64,000 nucleotides of DNA from an uncultured Fulvivirga sp. Lineage in GTDB: Bacteria; Bacteroidota; Bacteroidia; Cytophagales; Cyclobacteriaceae. The notes below the pieces were generated by a model. That model saw only the letters and a program-made list of their open reading frames with translations. It was not told the origin of the DNA and made no database searches. The number at the start of each line of letters is the position of its first letter. Position 1 is the stretch's first letter. Location: the NCBI GenBank assembly GCA_947500555.1, contig CANMSE010000008.1, positions 18,710 through 82,709 on the forward strand, given 5' to 3'. Shown one piece after another: positions 43,704 to 52,190 of the stretch. The position numbers and the translations under genes were made by a program.

Positions 43704-44448
43704 GAGTACGCTTGCCAACATTAGGATAAAGGAGCTGGTAAATCAGAATTACATTTATGCATCTGTTCTTTATTATTTCGGCATAGAGTTCTATAATTAT
43801 TCAGAACAAACCCTGGAGCAGGCTTGCAAAAATAAGGGTTTGAGTATTCAATCCGTTATTAACAGACTTGAGACATTACCAAGTTGTGATGAAGAAATTG
43901 CGATAGCAGATTTTCCAATCGACTTAATAATAGAATATCTAAAGCATACTCACTTTCTTTTCATAAAACAAAAAATGCCGTACATCAGCACATTGGTTAA
44001 TGAGTTGAAAGTAAAAGAAAAAAATTATTCAAATCTGGCTAAAGATCTCAAGTTTGTATTCCCTCTTTTTGTAGAAGATTTTATTCATCATATTTATCAA
44101 GAAGAGGATACTCTGTTTAGCTACATTGGTGATTTGATGGCTTACCAAAAAGGAAGAGGCAATTTGTCAAAACTCTACTTTGAGATGGAAAAAAATAGCC
44201 TTAGTAGATTTGCATCCGAACACGAAGAACATGACGATGAGATGATGGGTATTCGGCAAATAACCAATAATTATTCCATTAGTGAAGGAACCCCTCTACA
44301 TATTAAAGTCATTTTTTCTGAGCTCAAAAGACTGGAAAAAGACCTTATCACTCACGCAAAAGTAGAGAATGATATTCTCTTCCCAAAAGCACTTATGCTG
44401 GAGCGAGAGGTAATAGAGTCTATCAAAACGAATATAAGGTTGAACTAG
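43702..44448 (+). CDS. Hemerythrin-domain protein of the ScdA/YtfE type
   Basis: A 248-residue di-iron protein. The N-terminal part resembles the ScdA_N domain (LVNQNYIYASVLYYFGIEF...TLEQACKNKG), but the usual CC motif is replaced by YNY-SE. The C-terminal four-helix hemerythrin domain has iron ligands in LKHTHFLFIKQKMPYI, FVEDFIHHIYQEED, FASEHEEHDDEMMG and LITHAKVENDILFPKA. ScdA/YtfE proteins repair iron-sulfur clusters after nitric oxide or oxidative damage. ATG 43702 is chosen over 43639, since it matches the family start. It overlaps ruvX by 1 base (TAGTG). Confidence 0.88.
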   Translation: MSTLANIRIKELVNQNYIYASVLYYFGIEFYNYSEQTLEQACKNKGLSIQSVINRLETLPSCDEEIAIADFPIDLIIEYLKHTHFLFIKQKMPYISTLVNELKVKEKNYSNLAKDLKFVFPLFVEDFIHHIYQEEDTLFSYIGDLMAYQKGRGNLSKLYFEMEKNSLSRFASEHEEHDDEMMGIRQITNNYSISEGTPLHIKVIFSELKRLEKDLITHAKVENDILFPKALMLEREVIESIKTNIRLN

Positions 44449-44867
44449 TGGGTCGTATCTTAAGTATTGATTACGGGCAAAAAAGAACAGGTTTTGCCGT
44501 TACAGATCCCTCACAAATAATAGCCAGTCCTTTAGATACAATAGAAACTAAATCAGCCCTTCAGTTCATAGCTAACTACATGAAAAACGAGTCAGTAGAA
44601 ACTATTGTGATAGGAATGCCTAAAAACCTTCAAAATCAAGACACCCATTCAACTTCTGCTGTGAAAAAATTCATTACCACGCTTAAAAATACTTTTAAAG
44701 ATATTCCAGTTGAAGAGGTTGATGAACGCTTTACAAGTAAAATGGCTTTTCAATCGATGATTGATGGAGGACTCAAAAAAAAGGACAGAAAGAACAAGGA
44801 AACCATTGATAAGCTGAGTGCCACGATAATACTTCAATCGTATCTTGAGGCTAACTCAACTTATTGA
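44448..44867 (+). CDS. ruvX: Holliday junction resolvase RuvX (YqgF-type)
   Basis: A 139-residue RNase H-fold nuclease also linked to 16S rRNA 5' maturation. Motifs are ILSIDYGQKRTGFAVTD, ETIVIGMPKNLQNQ and EVDERFTSKMAFQ. The start is GTG 44448, which overlaps the hemerythrin stop by one base, so the two are coupled. Confidence 0.95.
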   Translation: MGRILSIDYGQKRTGFAVTDPSQIIASPLDTIETKSALQFIANYMKNESVETIVIGMPKNLQNQDTHSTSAVKKFITTLKNTFKDIPVEEVDERFTSKMAFQSMIDGGLKKKDRKNKETIDKLSATIILQSYLEANSTY

Positions 44868-44875
44868 AAATTAGC

Positions 44876-44883
44876 TATTTTTG
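44876..44883 (+). promoter_or_regulatory. Candidate def -7 element
   Basis: TATTTTTG, an exact TAnnTTTG match, lies 20 bases before ATG 44904. No -33 box was found. Confidence 0.35.
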
Positions 44884-44903
44884 TATTCTAAAGCGCGTGT
44901 AAT

Positions 44904-45455
44904 ATGATTTATCCCATCGTTGTTTATGGCGATCCGGTACTCAAGAAGAAAGCCGAAAATATTGAAAAAGGAACAGACTTATCTGATCTAGTAACTGATA
45001 TGTTTGAAACTATGGAGTCTGCTCATGGCATCGGTTTAGCAGCACCCCAAATAGGTAAGAGCATTAGACTTTTTGTAGTTGACGGTCGGCCTATGGAAGA
45101 CGATGAAACTAAAGACTTTGTGAAAACCTTTGTAAATCCTCAAATAATAAAAGAAGAAGGTGATGAATGGGCTTTTGAAGAAGGTTGCTTGAGTATACCC
45201 AATATAAGGGAAGAAATTGAGCGGCCTGAAAAACTAAGAATCAAATATTTCGATGAAAATTGGAATGAGCATGAGGAAGAGTTTGATGGTATGAAAGCCC
45301 GCATTATACAACATGAATATGATCATATCGAAGGCATTTTGTTTACAGACTATCTAACTCCATTCAAAAAAAGAATGCTTAAAGGGAAACTTCAGAATAT
45401 TACAAAAGGGAAAATGAAGGTAGATTATAGAGTAGCTATCCCTCAAAAAAGATAG
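44904..45455 (+). CDS. def: Peptide deformylase
   Basis: Removes the formyl group from nascent proteins. All three motifs are intact: GIGLAAPQIG, EEGCLSIP (metal Cys) and QHEYDHIEG (HExxH-type with two His). At 183 residues it is type I. The aminotransferase ATG follows the def stop codon with no gap. Confidence 0.97.
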   Translation: MIYPIVVYGDPVLKKKAENIEKGTDLSDLVTDMFETMESAHGIGLAAPQIGKSIRLFVVDGRPMEDDETKDFVKTFVNPQIIKEEGDEWAFEEGCLSIPNIREEIERPEKLRIKYFDENWNEHEEEFDGMKARIIQHEYDHIEGILFTDYLTPFKKRMLKGKLQNITKGKMKVDYRVAIPQKR

Positions 45456-46595
45456 ATGGTAATCAACTCTAAATTACCAGATGTAGGCACAACGATTTTT
45501 GCTGTTATGTCTAAAATGGCAAATGACCATGATGCTTTAAATCTTTCACAGGGTTTTCCGGAGTTTCCAATAGCCAAAGAGTTAGTGGAACTTGCAAGTA
45601 AGTATATGAGAGAGGGCTACAATCAGTACGCTCCAATGCCAGGTGTGCCCTCACTTTTAGAGAGTATCGCTGGATCAATTGAGAAAAAATATGGATTACA
45701 ATTAGACCCGCAAGCAGAAGTAACCGTCTGTGCAGGAGCAACGGAAGCTATTTATGCAACACTAACTGCGATAGTATCTTCTGGTGATGAAGTCATTTTG
45801 TTCGATCCTGCATATGATTGCTATGACCCTACAATAAGACTTAATGGTGGTATACCGGTACACTTAACATTAAAACAACCAGCATTCAGTATAGATTGGG
45901 ATGAAGTTGAGGAAAGCATAACACCTAGAACTAAGGTGATTATGATCAATACTCCACATAACCCAAGTGGATCAATATTGACGAGTCATGACCTATTGAA
46001 ACTTCAATCCATTGTAGAGAAACATGGTCTTATTGTTCTAAGTGATGAGGTCTATGAACACATTATTTTTGGTCAAGAACATGAAAGTGTTCTTAAGTAT
46101 GAAGCATTGAGAAAGCGCAGTGTTGCTATATATTCTTTTGGTAAAACATTTCACGCTACCGGTTGGAAATCTGGATATGTAATTGCTCCTGAATCAATAA
46201 CAGAAGAAATAAGAAAAATTCATCAATTCTTAGTTTTTGGTGTAAATACCCCTATCCAATATGCTTTGGCAGAATTCATCAGAGATGAAAAAAACTTATC
46301 TTCTATTAGCGAAATGTATGAAAGAAAACGAGATATATTTCAGCAGGCAGTCGCCAGTTCCAGATTTGATATAGTGCCGTGCCATGGGACTTATTTTCAG
46401 CTTCTATCTTATAAACAAATCAGTGATTTGGACGATTTAACTATGGCTGAGAAACTAACAAAAGAACATAAAATTGCCTCTATTCCAATCAGCGTTTTCT
46501 ACAACAATGGTCGAGATGATAAGGTCCTTAGATTCTGCTTTGCCAAGAACCAAGACACGCTAGAAAAAGCTGGCGAGATATTATGCAAGATCTGA
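45456..46595 (+). CDS. Methionine/glutamine aminotransferase (YbdL-like, class I PLP)
   Basis: A 379-residue fold-type I aminotransferase. It matches the YbdL/KAT group: LNLSQGFPEFPIAKEL, YNQYAPMPGVPSLLE, INTPHNPSGS, LSDEVYEH and the PLP Lys in SFGKTFHATGWKSGY. This group transaminates 2-oxo-4-methylthiobutyrate with glutamine or aromatic amino acids. The next gene, an omega-amidase, overlaps it by 13 bases, a known pairing, because glutamine transamination gives 2-oxoglutaramate, the omega-amidase substrate. That supports a glutamine-dependent transaminase. Confidence 0.9.
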   Translation: MVINSKLPDVGTTIFAVMSKMANDHDALNLSQGFPEFPIAKELVELASKYMREGYNQYAPMPGVPSLLESIAGSIEKKYGLQLDPQAEVTVCAGATEAIYATLTAIVSSGDEVILFDPAYDCYDPTIRLNGGIPVHLTLKQPAFSIDWDEVEESITPRTKVIMINTPHNPSGSILTSHDLLKLQSIVEKHGLIVLSDEVYEHIIFGQEHESVLKYEALRKRSVAIYSFGKTFHATGWKSGYVIAPESITEEIRKIHQFLVFGVNTPIQYALAEFIRDEKNLSSISEMYERKRDIFQQAVASSRFDIVPCHGTYFQLLSYKQISDLDDLTMAEKLTKEHKIASIPISVFYNNGRDDKVLRFCFAKNQDTLEKAGEILCKI

Positions 46596-47362
46596 GGGTA
46601 ACTATAATACAAAGCCCTCTTCACTGGAAAAGCATTTCTGCTAATCTGGCTATGTTCGAAGAGAAAATTTGGCAAATTGATCAAGAAACAGATCTGATAA
46701 TCCTCCCAGAGATGTTTAATACCGGATTCACGATGGACGTTGAGGAATTGGCGGAACCAATGAACTTTATTACGTTCAAGTGGATGAAACAAATGGCGGC
46801 TCAAACCAAAGCGGTGCTAACTGGAAGCTTTATCGTTAAAGAAAACAACAGGTTTTATAATCGCCTTATCTGGATGCAACCAGATGGAACGTGGAATAGT
46901 TATGATAAGCGCCATCTTTTTAGAATGGCCAATGAACATGAATACTTTGATAGTGGAGAGAAAAAAATCATTCAATTGCTAAAAGGTTGGAGAATATGTC
47001 CGTTAATCTGCTATGACCTTAGGTTCCCAGTATGGGCAAGAAATAATGACCGAGAAAAGTATGACTTATTAATATATGCGGCTAATTGGCCATCGCCTAG
47101 AGTTAAAGCATGGGACACACTTCTTTCAGCCAGGGCAATAGAGAATCTAAGTTATTGTATAGGGGTCAATCGCATTGGCAAAGATGGTAATGGTATCAAA
47201 TACAGTGGCCATTCAGCAGCTTATGATGCAAAAGGTAATACGTTAACTTTTTTAGCAGATACAGAGGATATAGAAACGTTACAATTATCTGCAAGTTCCT
47301 TAATCCAGGTCAGAGAGAAATTCCCTACTCACTTGGATGCTGATGACTTCACTATTAACTAA
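46583..47362 (+). CDS. Omega-amidase (YafV/Nit2-like)
   Basis: A 259-residue nitrilase-superfamily amidase that hydrolyses 2-oxoglutaramate to 2-oxoglutarate and ammonia. The Glu-Lys-Cys triad is visible in LPEMFNTGF, YDKRHLFR and PLICYDLRFPVW. The family-typical ARNNDR and GVNRIGKDGNG follow. It overlaps the transaminase gene by 13 bases. The last 8 bases overlap the convergent small gene. Confidence 0.92.
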   Translation: MQDLRVTIIQSPLHWKSISANLAMFEEKIWQIDQETDLIILPEMFNTGFTMDVEELAEPMNFITFKWMKQMAAQTKAVLTGSFIVKENNRFYNRLIWMQPDGTWNSYDKRHLFRMANEHEYFDSGEKKIIQLLKGWRICPLICYDLRFPVWARNNDREKYDLLIYAANWPSPRVKAWDTLLSARAIENLSYCIGVNRIGKDGNGIKYSGHSAAYDAKGNTLTFLADTEDIETLQLSASSLIQVREKFPTHLDADDFTIN

Positions 47363-47711
47363 AAAAATGAGCCGCTTTTGGCAGCACTTCTTCTTTGGTT
47401 AATCCATGACTTTTCAGATTTGCTAAAAGTCGTGTAGCCTGTTGATGTTGACCGCTATGGCAAACCGTCAATTGCTTATCAAATTGAAAAAGTGCTTTCA
47501 AGACTTTCAACATTGCTCCCAAATCTACTTCTGAAGAAATATCGATGTAGACAAACAATCTTTCAGTTCTAGTAATAGCTTGTAGTGTGACAGCCACCAC
47601 TTCAGCACTAGAAAAGTTGTCAACATCAGTATAAGAAGCTCCCTTGATATTTAAATTGTTAGAGAATTGAAGTTTGTCTTCGATAATCTTGAGGTGGAGA
47701 AACAGGTTCAT
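47355..47711 (-). CDS. Small protein of unknown function
   Basis: A 118-residue protein (MNLFLHLKIIEDKLQFSNN...). It has an alternating alpha/beta pattern, including VVAVTLQAITRTERLFVYIDIS and GAMLKVLKALFQFDKQLTVCH, ending TKEEVLPKAAHFFS. No signal peptide or known motif is seen. It lies directly downstream of the T9SS cargo gene (stop to ATG adjacent at 47711/47712), so it is probably co-transcribed. I do not recognise a family. Confidence 0.6.
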   Translation of the reverse strand: MNLFLHLKIIEDKLQFSNNLNIKGASYTDVDNFSSAEVVAVTLQAITRTERLFVYIDISSEVDLGAMLKVLKALFQFDKQLTVCHSGQHQQATRLLANLKSHGLTKEEVLPKAAHFFS

Positions 47712-49907
47712 TTAACGAGTGACAACGAATCTTACTGTATTGGATTCTGAGTCGGATTCTGGAACCAACAAGTACAAGCCTTCTTTTAGTGTACTAATGT
47801 TTATTGATACCTCTTCATCAGCATTCAGACTAATATCTTTTATCACTACCTGCCCAAGTAAATTAACAATATTTGCAAACCCAGTTTGAAGAGAAGTAAC
47901 TCTCAGAAGCTCTGAGACCCTTATAGGATTAGGGTACAAGCCTACTGTTTTACCTTCGTTAGGCCTGCTCAGTGCCGACTCATTTCTTAGGACTGATAAA
48001 CCGCCCTGACCAGTACCAAAGATTATAGCTGGTTGATCTTCATTAAATAAATCAACAATCACTGGTATCAATTTACTTCCTATATTGACGTTGGAAATAG
48101 TAAACTCAGATATTCGGATCAAGTCTGTTTCAGCCTCTAGAGGATTTTCAAGGCTGCTCAAAAAATTTGGGAATAGTGAAATAGACCCGCGAGCATCACC
48201 AACAATCATATCCATAGCACCATCTCCATCTAAATCTGCAATATCCACTGCTACATTCTGCCTAAATGGACTAAAGTCTAAGCCATAAAAAGTTTCATCT
48301 TCCAGCAGAAAAGTCAATGAACCATCAACACCTGTATTTCTATGATATTCCAACCTGCCGGTAGAACGTCCTATCAAAAGGTCTAGGAGATCGTCATTAT
48401 TAATATCATGGATACTTATATTTTCATCTATACCTATAGGCCCAAAGGCAAATCGTATATTCGACTCAAATTCGAATCCTTCAGAAATACGCTTTAAGTA
48501 ATACAAATTGGTTCCACCACCCTGAACGGAAGTCGCAGTAAAGACAAGATCAATCAACCCATCGTTATCTAAATCTGTAAATCGAGGCTTAAAGTTTATT
48601 AAAAAAGATAATGATAAAGTAAAAAGATCTTCATTGAGTAACCTAAAGCTTGGTAGATTGGGTGTACCTATATTCTCATATAATTGAATAGTAGATCTAA
48701 AAGCATTAATATCTGTTAAACGTGCACCCAGGAACATATCTAGATCACCATCATTATCATAATCATAAAATTCAGGTGCTGCATTTTCCCCAACATCCAG
48801 CATCGTAGATTGAAGAAAGTCCTGCTGAACGAAATCGTAAATAGGATTGGCATTGGTTCCATTGTTTTTATATAACCAACTTGAGTTTGCAAAATCTACT
48901 CTAAAGCTTGCATTTCCAGCAACATTTGGCGCAACTATTAAATCTTTAATACCATCTGAATCTACATCTTCTAGATACCCCGCTGGAAACTGATTAAACA
49001 CCACTGGTTGGTTTGCGTTTGGGAATACATTGGTAAAGGAGTTGAAATCCGCATCAATCGCATTACCTTCATTGTTCAAAATAGACAAGAAGGTGCAATC
49101 CTCCTCACCTACAACTGCCTCAACATCTCCATCCCCATCAAAATCCAATGTAAATAGAGATTTACCAGATTGATGTTCTATTCTACCTCCAATAGGTGGA
49201 CAATCATCTCCATTAAAGGCGAATTGCCCACAATTACATTCTTCAAAATCTCCCCATTCTTGCGATACTCTCTCAAACTGCAAAGAGTCACAACTAGCCA
49301 AATTTTCGATGCTTAAATTTTTATGATATTCAACTGTAGAGGAGGAAGAAAATCTAAAAACAAGTATGTCCAAATCTCCATCCATATCCACATCATCAAT
49401 GGCCGGAATATCGGATGAATTCATTTGAAGGTTAATAGGTGAGGCCGAAAACCCTTTTGTCAGCAAAGGTGAAGATTGAGGAGCCCTCGAATTAAATAAA
49501 CGCCATCTTAACCCATTTTCGTCAGAAATATTGACATAAACTTTAATTCCCAATGGATCACTTGTGAAAATATCCTTCTTTCCGTCACAATTAAAATCTC
49601 TAAGTAATACCCAATTGGTTAGTCCTTCCGGAAAACCTACCCCTCCTAATGGATCGTATGAATAATTCCCATCCTGGTTTATGAATACATTGAGCTTTGA
49701 TGAAGTTCTATCGAAGATCACCAGATCATCAGACCCGTCTTGATTAACATCCATACTGTTGTACTGGCCCGCATTCAGTCCTCCGCTCAATGGGTTTGAA
49801 AGTATCCCATCATTATTTGCCACAGATATTGAATTATCAAGCGTATATATTTGGGCCTGGGAGCCAAATAGAACAAATAGGAAAAGGACACTTAAGCTAA
49901 ATTTCAT
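47712..49907 (-). CDS. FG-GAP/VCBS repeat protein with T9SS C-terminal sorting domain
   Basis: A 731-residue secreted protein with signal MKFSLSVLFLFVLFGSQA. The body is a FG-GAP/VCBS beta-propeller with repeated D-x-D-x-D-G calcium-like loops, such as DVNQDGSDDLVIFD, DVDMDGDLDILVF, DSDGIKDLIV, DYDNDGDLDMFLG, DLDNDGLIDLVF and DLDGDGAMDMIVG. The last 80 residues form a type A T9SS sorting domain (GLYPNPIRVSE ... GQVVIKDI ... LKEGLYLLV ... VRFVVTR). It should be exported by the T9SS of which PorU and PorV are encoded at 58016-62607. Ligand unknown. Confidence 0.92.
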   Translation of the reverse strand: MKFSLSVLFLFVLFGSQAQIYTLDNSISVANNDGILSNPLSGGLNAGQYNSMDVNQDGSDDLVIFDRTSSKLNVFINQDGNYSYDPLGGVGFPEGLTNWVLLRDFNCDGKKDIFTSDPLGIKVYVNISDENGLRWRLFNSRAPQSSPLLTKGFSASPINLQMNSSDIPAIDDVDMDGDLDILVFRFSSSSTVEYHKNLSIENLASCDSLQFERVSQEWGDFEECNCGQFAFNGDDCPPIGGRIEHQSGKSLFTLDFDGDGDVEAVVGEEDCTFLSILNNEGNAIDADFNSFTNVFPNANQPVVFNQFPAGYLEDVDSDGIKDLIVAPNVAGNASFRVDFANSSWLYKNNGTNANPIYDFVQQDFLQSTMLDVGENAAPEFYDYDNDGDLDMFLGARLTDINAFRSTIQLYENIGTPNLPSFRLLNEDLFTLSLSFLINFKPRFTDLDNDGLIDLVFTATSVQGGGTNLYYLKRISEGFEFESNIRFAFGPIGIDENISIHDINNDDLLDLLIGRSTGRLEYHRNTGVDGSLTFLLEDETFYGLDFSPFRQNVAVDIADLDGDGAMDMIVGDARGSISLFPNFLSSLENPLEAETDLIRISEFTISNVNIGSKLIPVIVDLFNEDQPAIIFGTGQGGLSVLRNESALSRPNEGKTVGLYPNPIRVSELLRVTSLQTGFANIVNLLGQVVIKDISLNADEEVSINISTLKEGLYLLVPESDSESNTVRFVVTR

Positions 49908-49950
49908 ATGTTATAAAAACGTATAAGTAAGTGTCCTGATTGAGTCATAA

Positions 49951-49958
49951 CAAAAATA
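49951..49958 (-). promoter_or_regulatory. Candidate -7 element of the FG-GAP cargo gene
   Basis: The minus strand reads TATTTTTG, about 43 bases before the ATG at 49907, in the 87-base region divergent from murF. Confidence 0.3.
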
Positions 49959-49994
49959 AAAATTAAAGATAACTTTAAGCACAAATTCAGCCTC

Positions 49995-51275
49995 ATGATT
50001 GAAAAGCTTTACGAACACTACATTAAATACGCATCCATTTCCATTGATACAAGGAAAATTGCCCAAAAAAGCATCTTTTTTGCCCTTAAAGGCCCCAACT
50101 TTAATGCCAATCATTTTGCTGCTGAAGCATTGGATAAAGGGGCTGCAATATGTGTCGTAGATGACCCTACAGTAGCAACAGATGAGCGATATTTTGTGGT
50201 TGACGATGCTCTTGTAGCATTGCAAGACTTGGCCAGACACCACCGCAAGCAATTGAAAATACCAATTATAGGCTTAACTGGTTCAAACGGAAAAACAACA
50301 TCCAAAGAATTATTGACTTGTGCACTATTGCCTAAGTATCATGTTTATTCTACTCAAGGAAATCTTAATAATCATATAGGAGTACCACTATCAATTTTAG
50401 AAATAGCTTTAGAACATGAGATTGCTGTTATTGAAATGGGTGCCAATCATGTTGGTGAAATTGCCTTTTTGTGTACAATCTGTCAACCTACACATGGGTT
50501 TATTACAAATATTGGCAAAGCCCACATTGAGGGTTTTGGTGGTATAGAAGGTGTCATTCGAGGTAAAAGTGAACTCTATCATCATTTGATTCAAAGTGAT
50601 GGTATTGTTTGGATAAATTCAAAAAATGATATTCTATCTAATATGTCCAAGAGGTTTAAAAATCCCCTTTTTTATCCTGAGAAGGGTGACTTCTACCATT
50701 GTGAATTTAAAAGTGCTAATCCTGAAATAGTTTTTGAAGCTGAAAACAAGGAAATAGTCAAGACGCAGTTAATAGGTTCTTACAATTTCGAAAATATTGC
50801 TGTGGCTCTATGCATTGCTAAGTATTTTGAAGTTCCTGCAGGAGAAGCCAATAAAGCAATAGCACAATACATACCTGAAAATAACCGCTCCCAGGTTGTA
50901 AAAAAAGGGTCTAATATCATTATTCTTGATGCTTATAATGCCAACCCCACCTCAATGTCAAAGGCTATCGAAAACTTGGATCAGATGAACGCAAAGAGCA
51001 AGACCGTGATACTTGGTGATATGAAAGAACTTGGGGAAGATAGTGATTCCGAGCATCGAGAACTTGGTGAGTTACTCAACCAAAAAAGATTCGATAAAGT
51101 TTATTTGTGTGGTGGGCTAATTAAACCTGCTGTCTCTAATTACCCTGAGGCAAATTATTTTACAACAACAGAGAAGTTAATCCAACACTTAAAATCTTCA
51201 CCCATAAAAGATTCTATTGTTTTGGTAAAAGCATCCAGAAGTATAGGCTTAGAGGCCGTAATGGATGTTCTTTAA
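49995..51275 (+). CDS. murF: UDP-N-acetylmuramoyl-tripeptide-D-alanyl-D-alanine ligase
   Basis: MurF adds D-Ala-D-Ala to the peptidoglycan precursor. It has an N-terminal UDP-binding domain (SISIDTRKIAQKSIFFALKG), the P-loop GLTGSNGKTTSKELL around residue 90, the central motif IEMGANHVGEIAFL, and the C-terminal LDAYNANPTSM...LGDMKELG. At 426 residues it is full length. It is convergent with yicC (overlap of 4 bases). Confidence 0.97.
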   Translation: MIEKLYEHYIKYASISIDTRKIAQKSIFFALKGPNFNANHFAAEALDKGAAICVVDDPTVATDERYFVVDDALVALQDLARHHRKQLKIPIIGLTGSNGKTTSKELLTCALLPKYHVYSTQGNLNNHIGVPLSILEIALEHEIAVIEMGANHVGEIAFLCTICQPTHGFITNIGKAHIEGFGGIEGVIRGKSELYHHLIQSDGIVWINSKNDILSNMSKRFKNPLFYPEKGDFYHCEFKSANPEIVFEAENKEIVKTQLIGSYNFENIAVALCIAKYFEVPAGEANKAIAQYIPENNRSQVVKKGSNIIILDAYNANPTSMSKAIENLDQMNAKSKTVILGDMKELGEDSDSEHRELGELLNQKRFDKVYLCGGLIKPAVSNYPEANYFTTTEKLIQHLKSSPIKDSIVLVKASRSIGLEAVMDVL

Positions 51276-52153
51276 AGTACATTAAGCAGCTGTTCTTTAA
51301 TTTTTTCCAACTCTTCTTTCATAGTCACGACTTGCCTTTGAATCTCTGAGTCATTTGCCTTTGATCCTATTGTATTTATTTCTCTTCCAATTTCCTGAGA
51401 AATAAAGCCTAACTTTTTTCCTGAAATGTCGGTGCCTTCAATTACCTCCCGAAAATGATCAAGGTGGTTGCTAAGTCTAACTTTTTCTTCTGTGATATCA
51501 AGTTTCTCTATATAGAATACAAGCTCTTGTTCTAGCCGATTTTTATCAATTGCCTCCTCTTCTATGAACTTGGCCAGATTACTCTTTATTCTCGTTCTTA
51601 TCTTTTCTACTCTTTCAGGATCAAGCTTTTCAACAGCTAAGAGCGCTTCACTAATTATTGTTACATAACTCAGTAACTTCTGTTGTAGCACTTTCCCTTC
51701 TTTCTTTCTAAAATCATCGCATTGCTGCAATCCTTGAATGATGAGACTTTTAATTTTATCGAAATCCCCAGCATTAGCATCATCTTCTGTAGAATTATTG
51801 ACGATCACATCTGGAGAGTTAAGCGCTGTTCGGAATAGTTCGTCCTTATTTGCCCCTACTTCATCGGCTAGTAGCTCAAGCTCCTTAAAGTATTTAGTAA
51901 ATAGTGTTTTATTATACTTCTGCTTGAGCTCAGTTTCAGCATCATTTTGGATTTCAATACTCAATGTCACCTTTCCTCTCTCGAGGATATCAGAAATAAG
52001 GTTTCGTATTTCAAGTTCTTTATCAGAATAACTTCGTGGGTTTCTGAGATTGATATCCAAAAATTTCGAATTTAAAGTTTTCACTTCTACATTAATAGAA
52101 ACCCCATTTTCGGAAGTCTTGGCCGACCCATAACCGGTCATTGATTTAAGCAT
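51272..52153 (-). CDS. yicC: YicC/YloC family endoribonuclease
   Basis: A 293-residue protein of the YicC family, which degrades RNA. It begins MLKSMTGYGSAKTS, the family hallmark, and has the C-terminal domain with KKLGFISQEIGREINTIGSKAND and EELEKIKEQLLNVL, also typical. It is convergent with murF. The preceding large gene ends 37 bases upstream on the same strand. Confidence 0.95.
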   Translation of the reverse strand: MLKSMTGYGSAKTSENGVSINVEVKTLNSKFLDINLRNPRSYSDKELEIRNLISDILERGKVTLSIEIQNDAETELKQKYNKTLFTKYFKELELLADEVGANKDELFRTALNSPDVIVNNSTEDDANAGDFDKIKSLIIQGLQQCDDFRKKEGKVLQQKLLSYVTIISEALLAVEKLDPERVEKIRTRIKSNLAKFIEEEAIDKNRLEQELVFYIEKLDITEEKVRLSNHLDHFREVIEGTDISGKKLGFISQEIGREINTIGSKANDSEIQRQVVTMKEELEKIKEQLLNVL

Positions 52154-52190
52154 ACAACACTATAATTTTTGAATCTCTAAATTACTAGAG

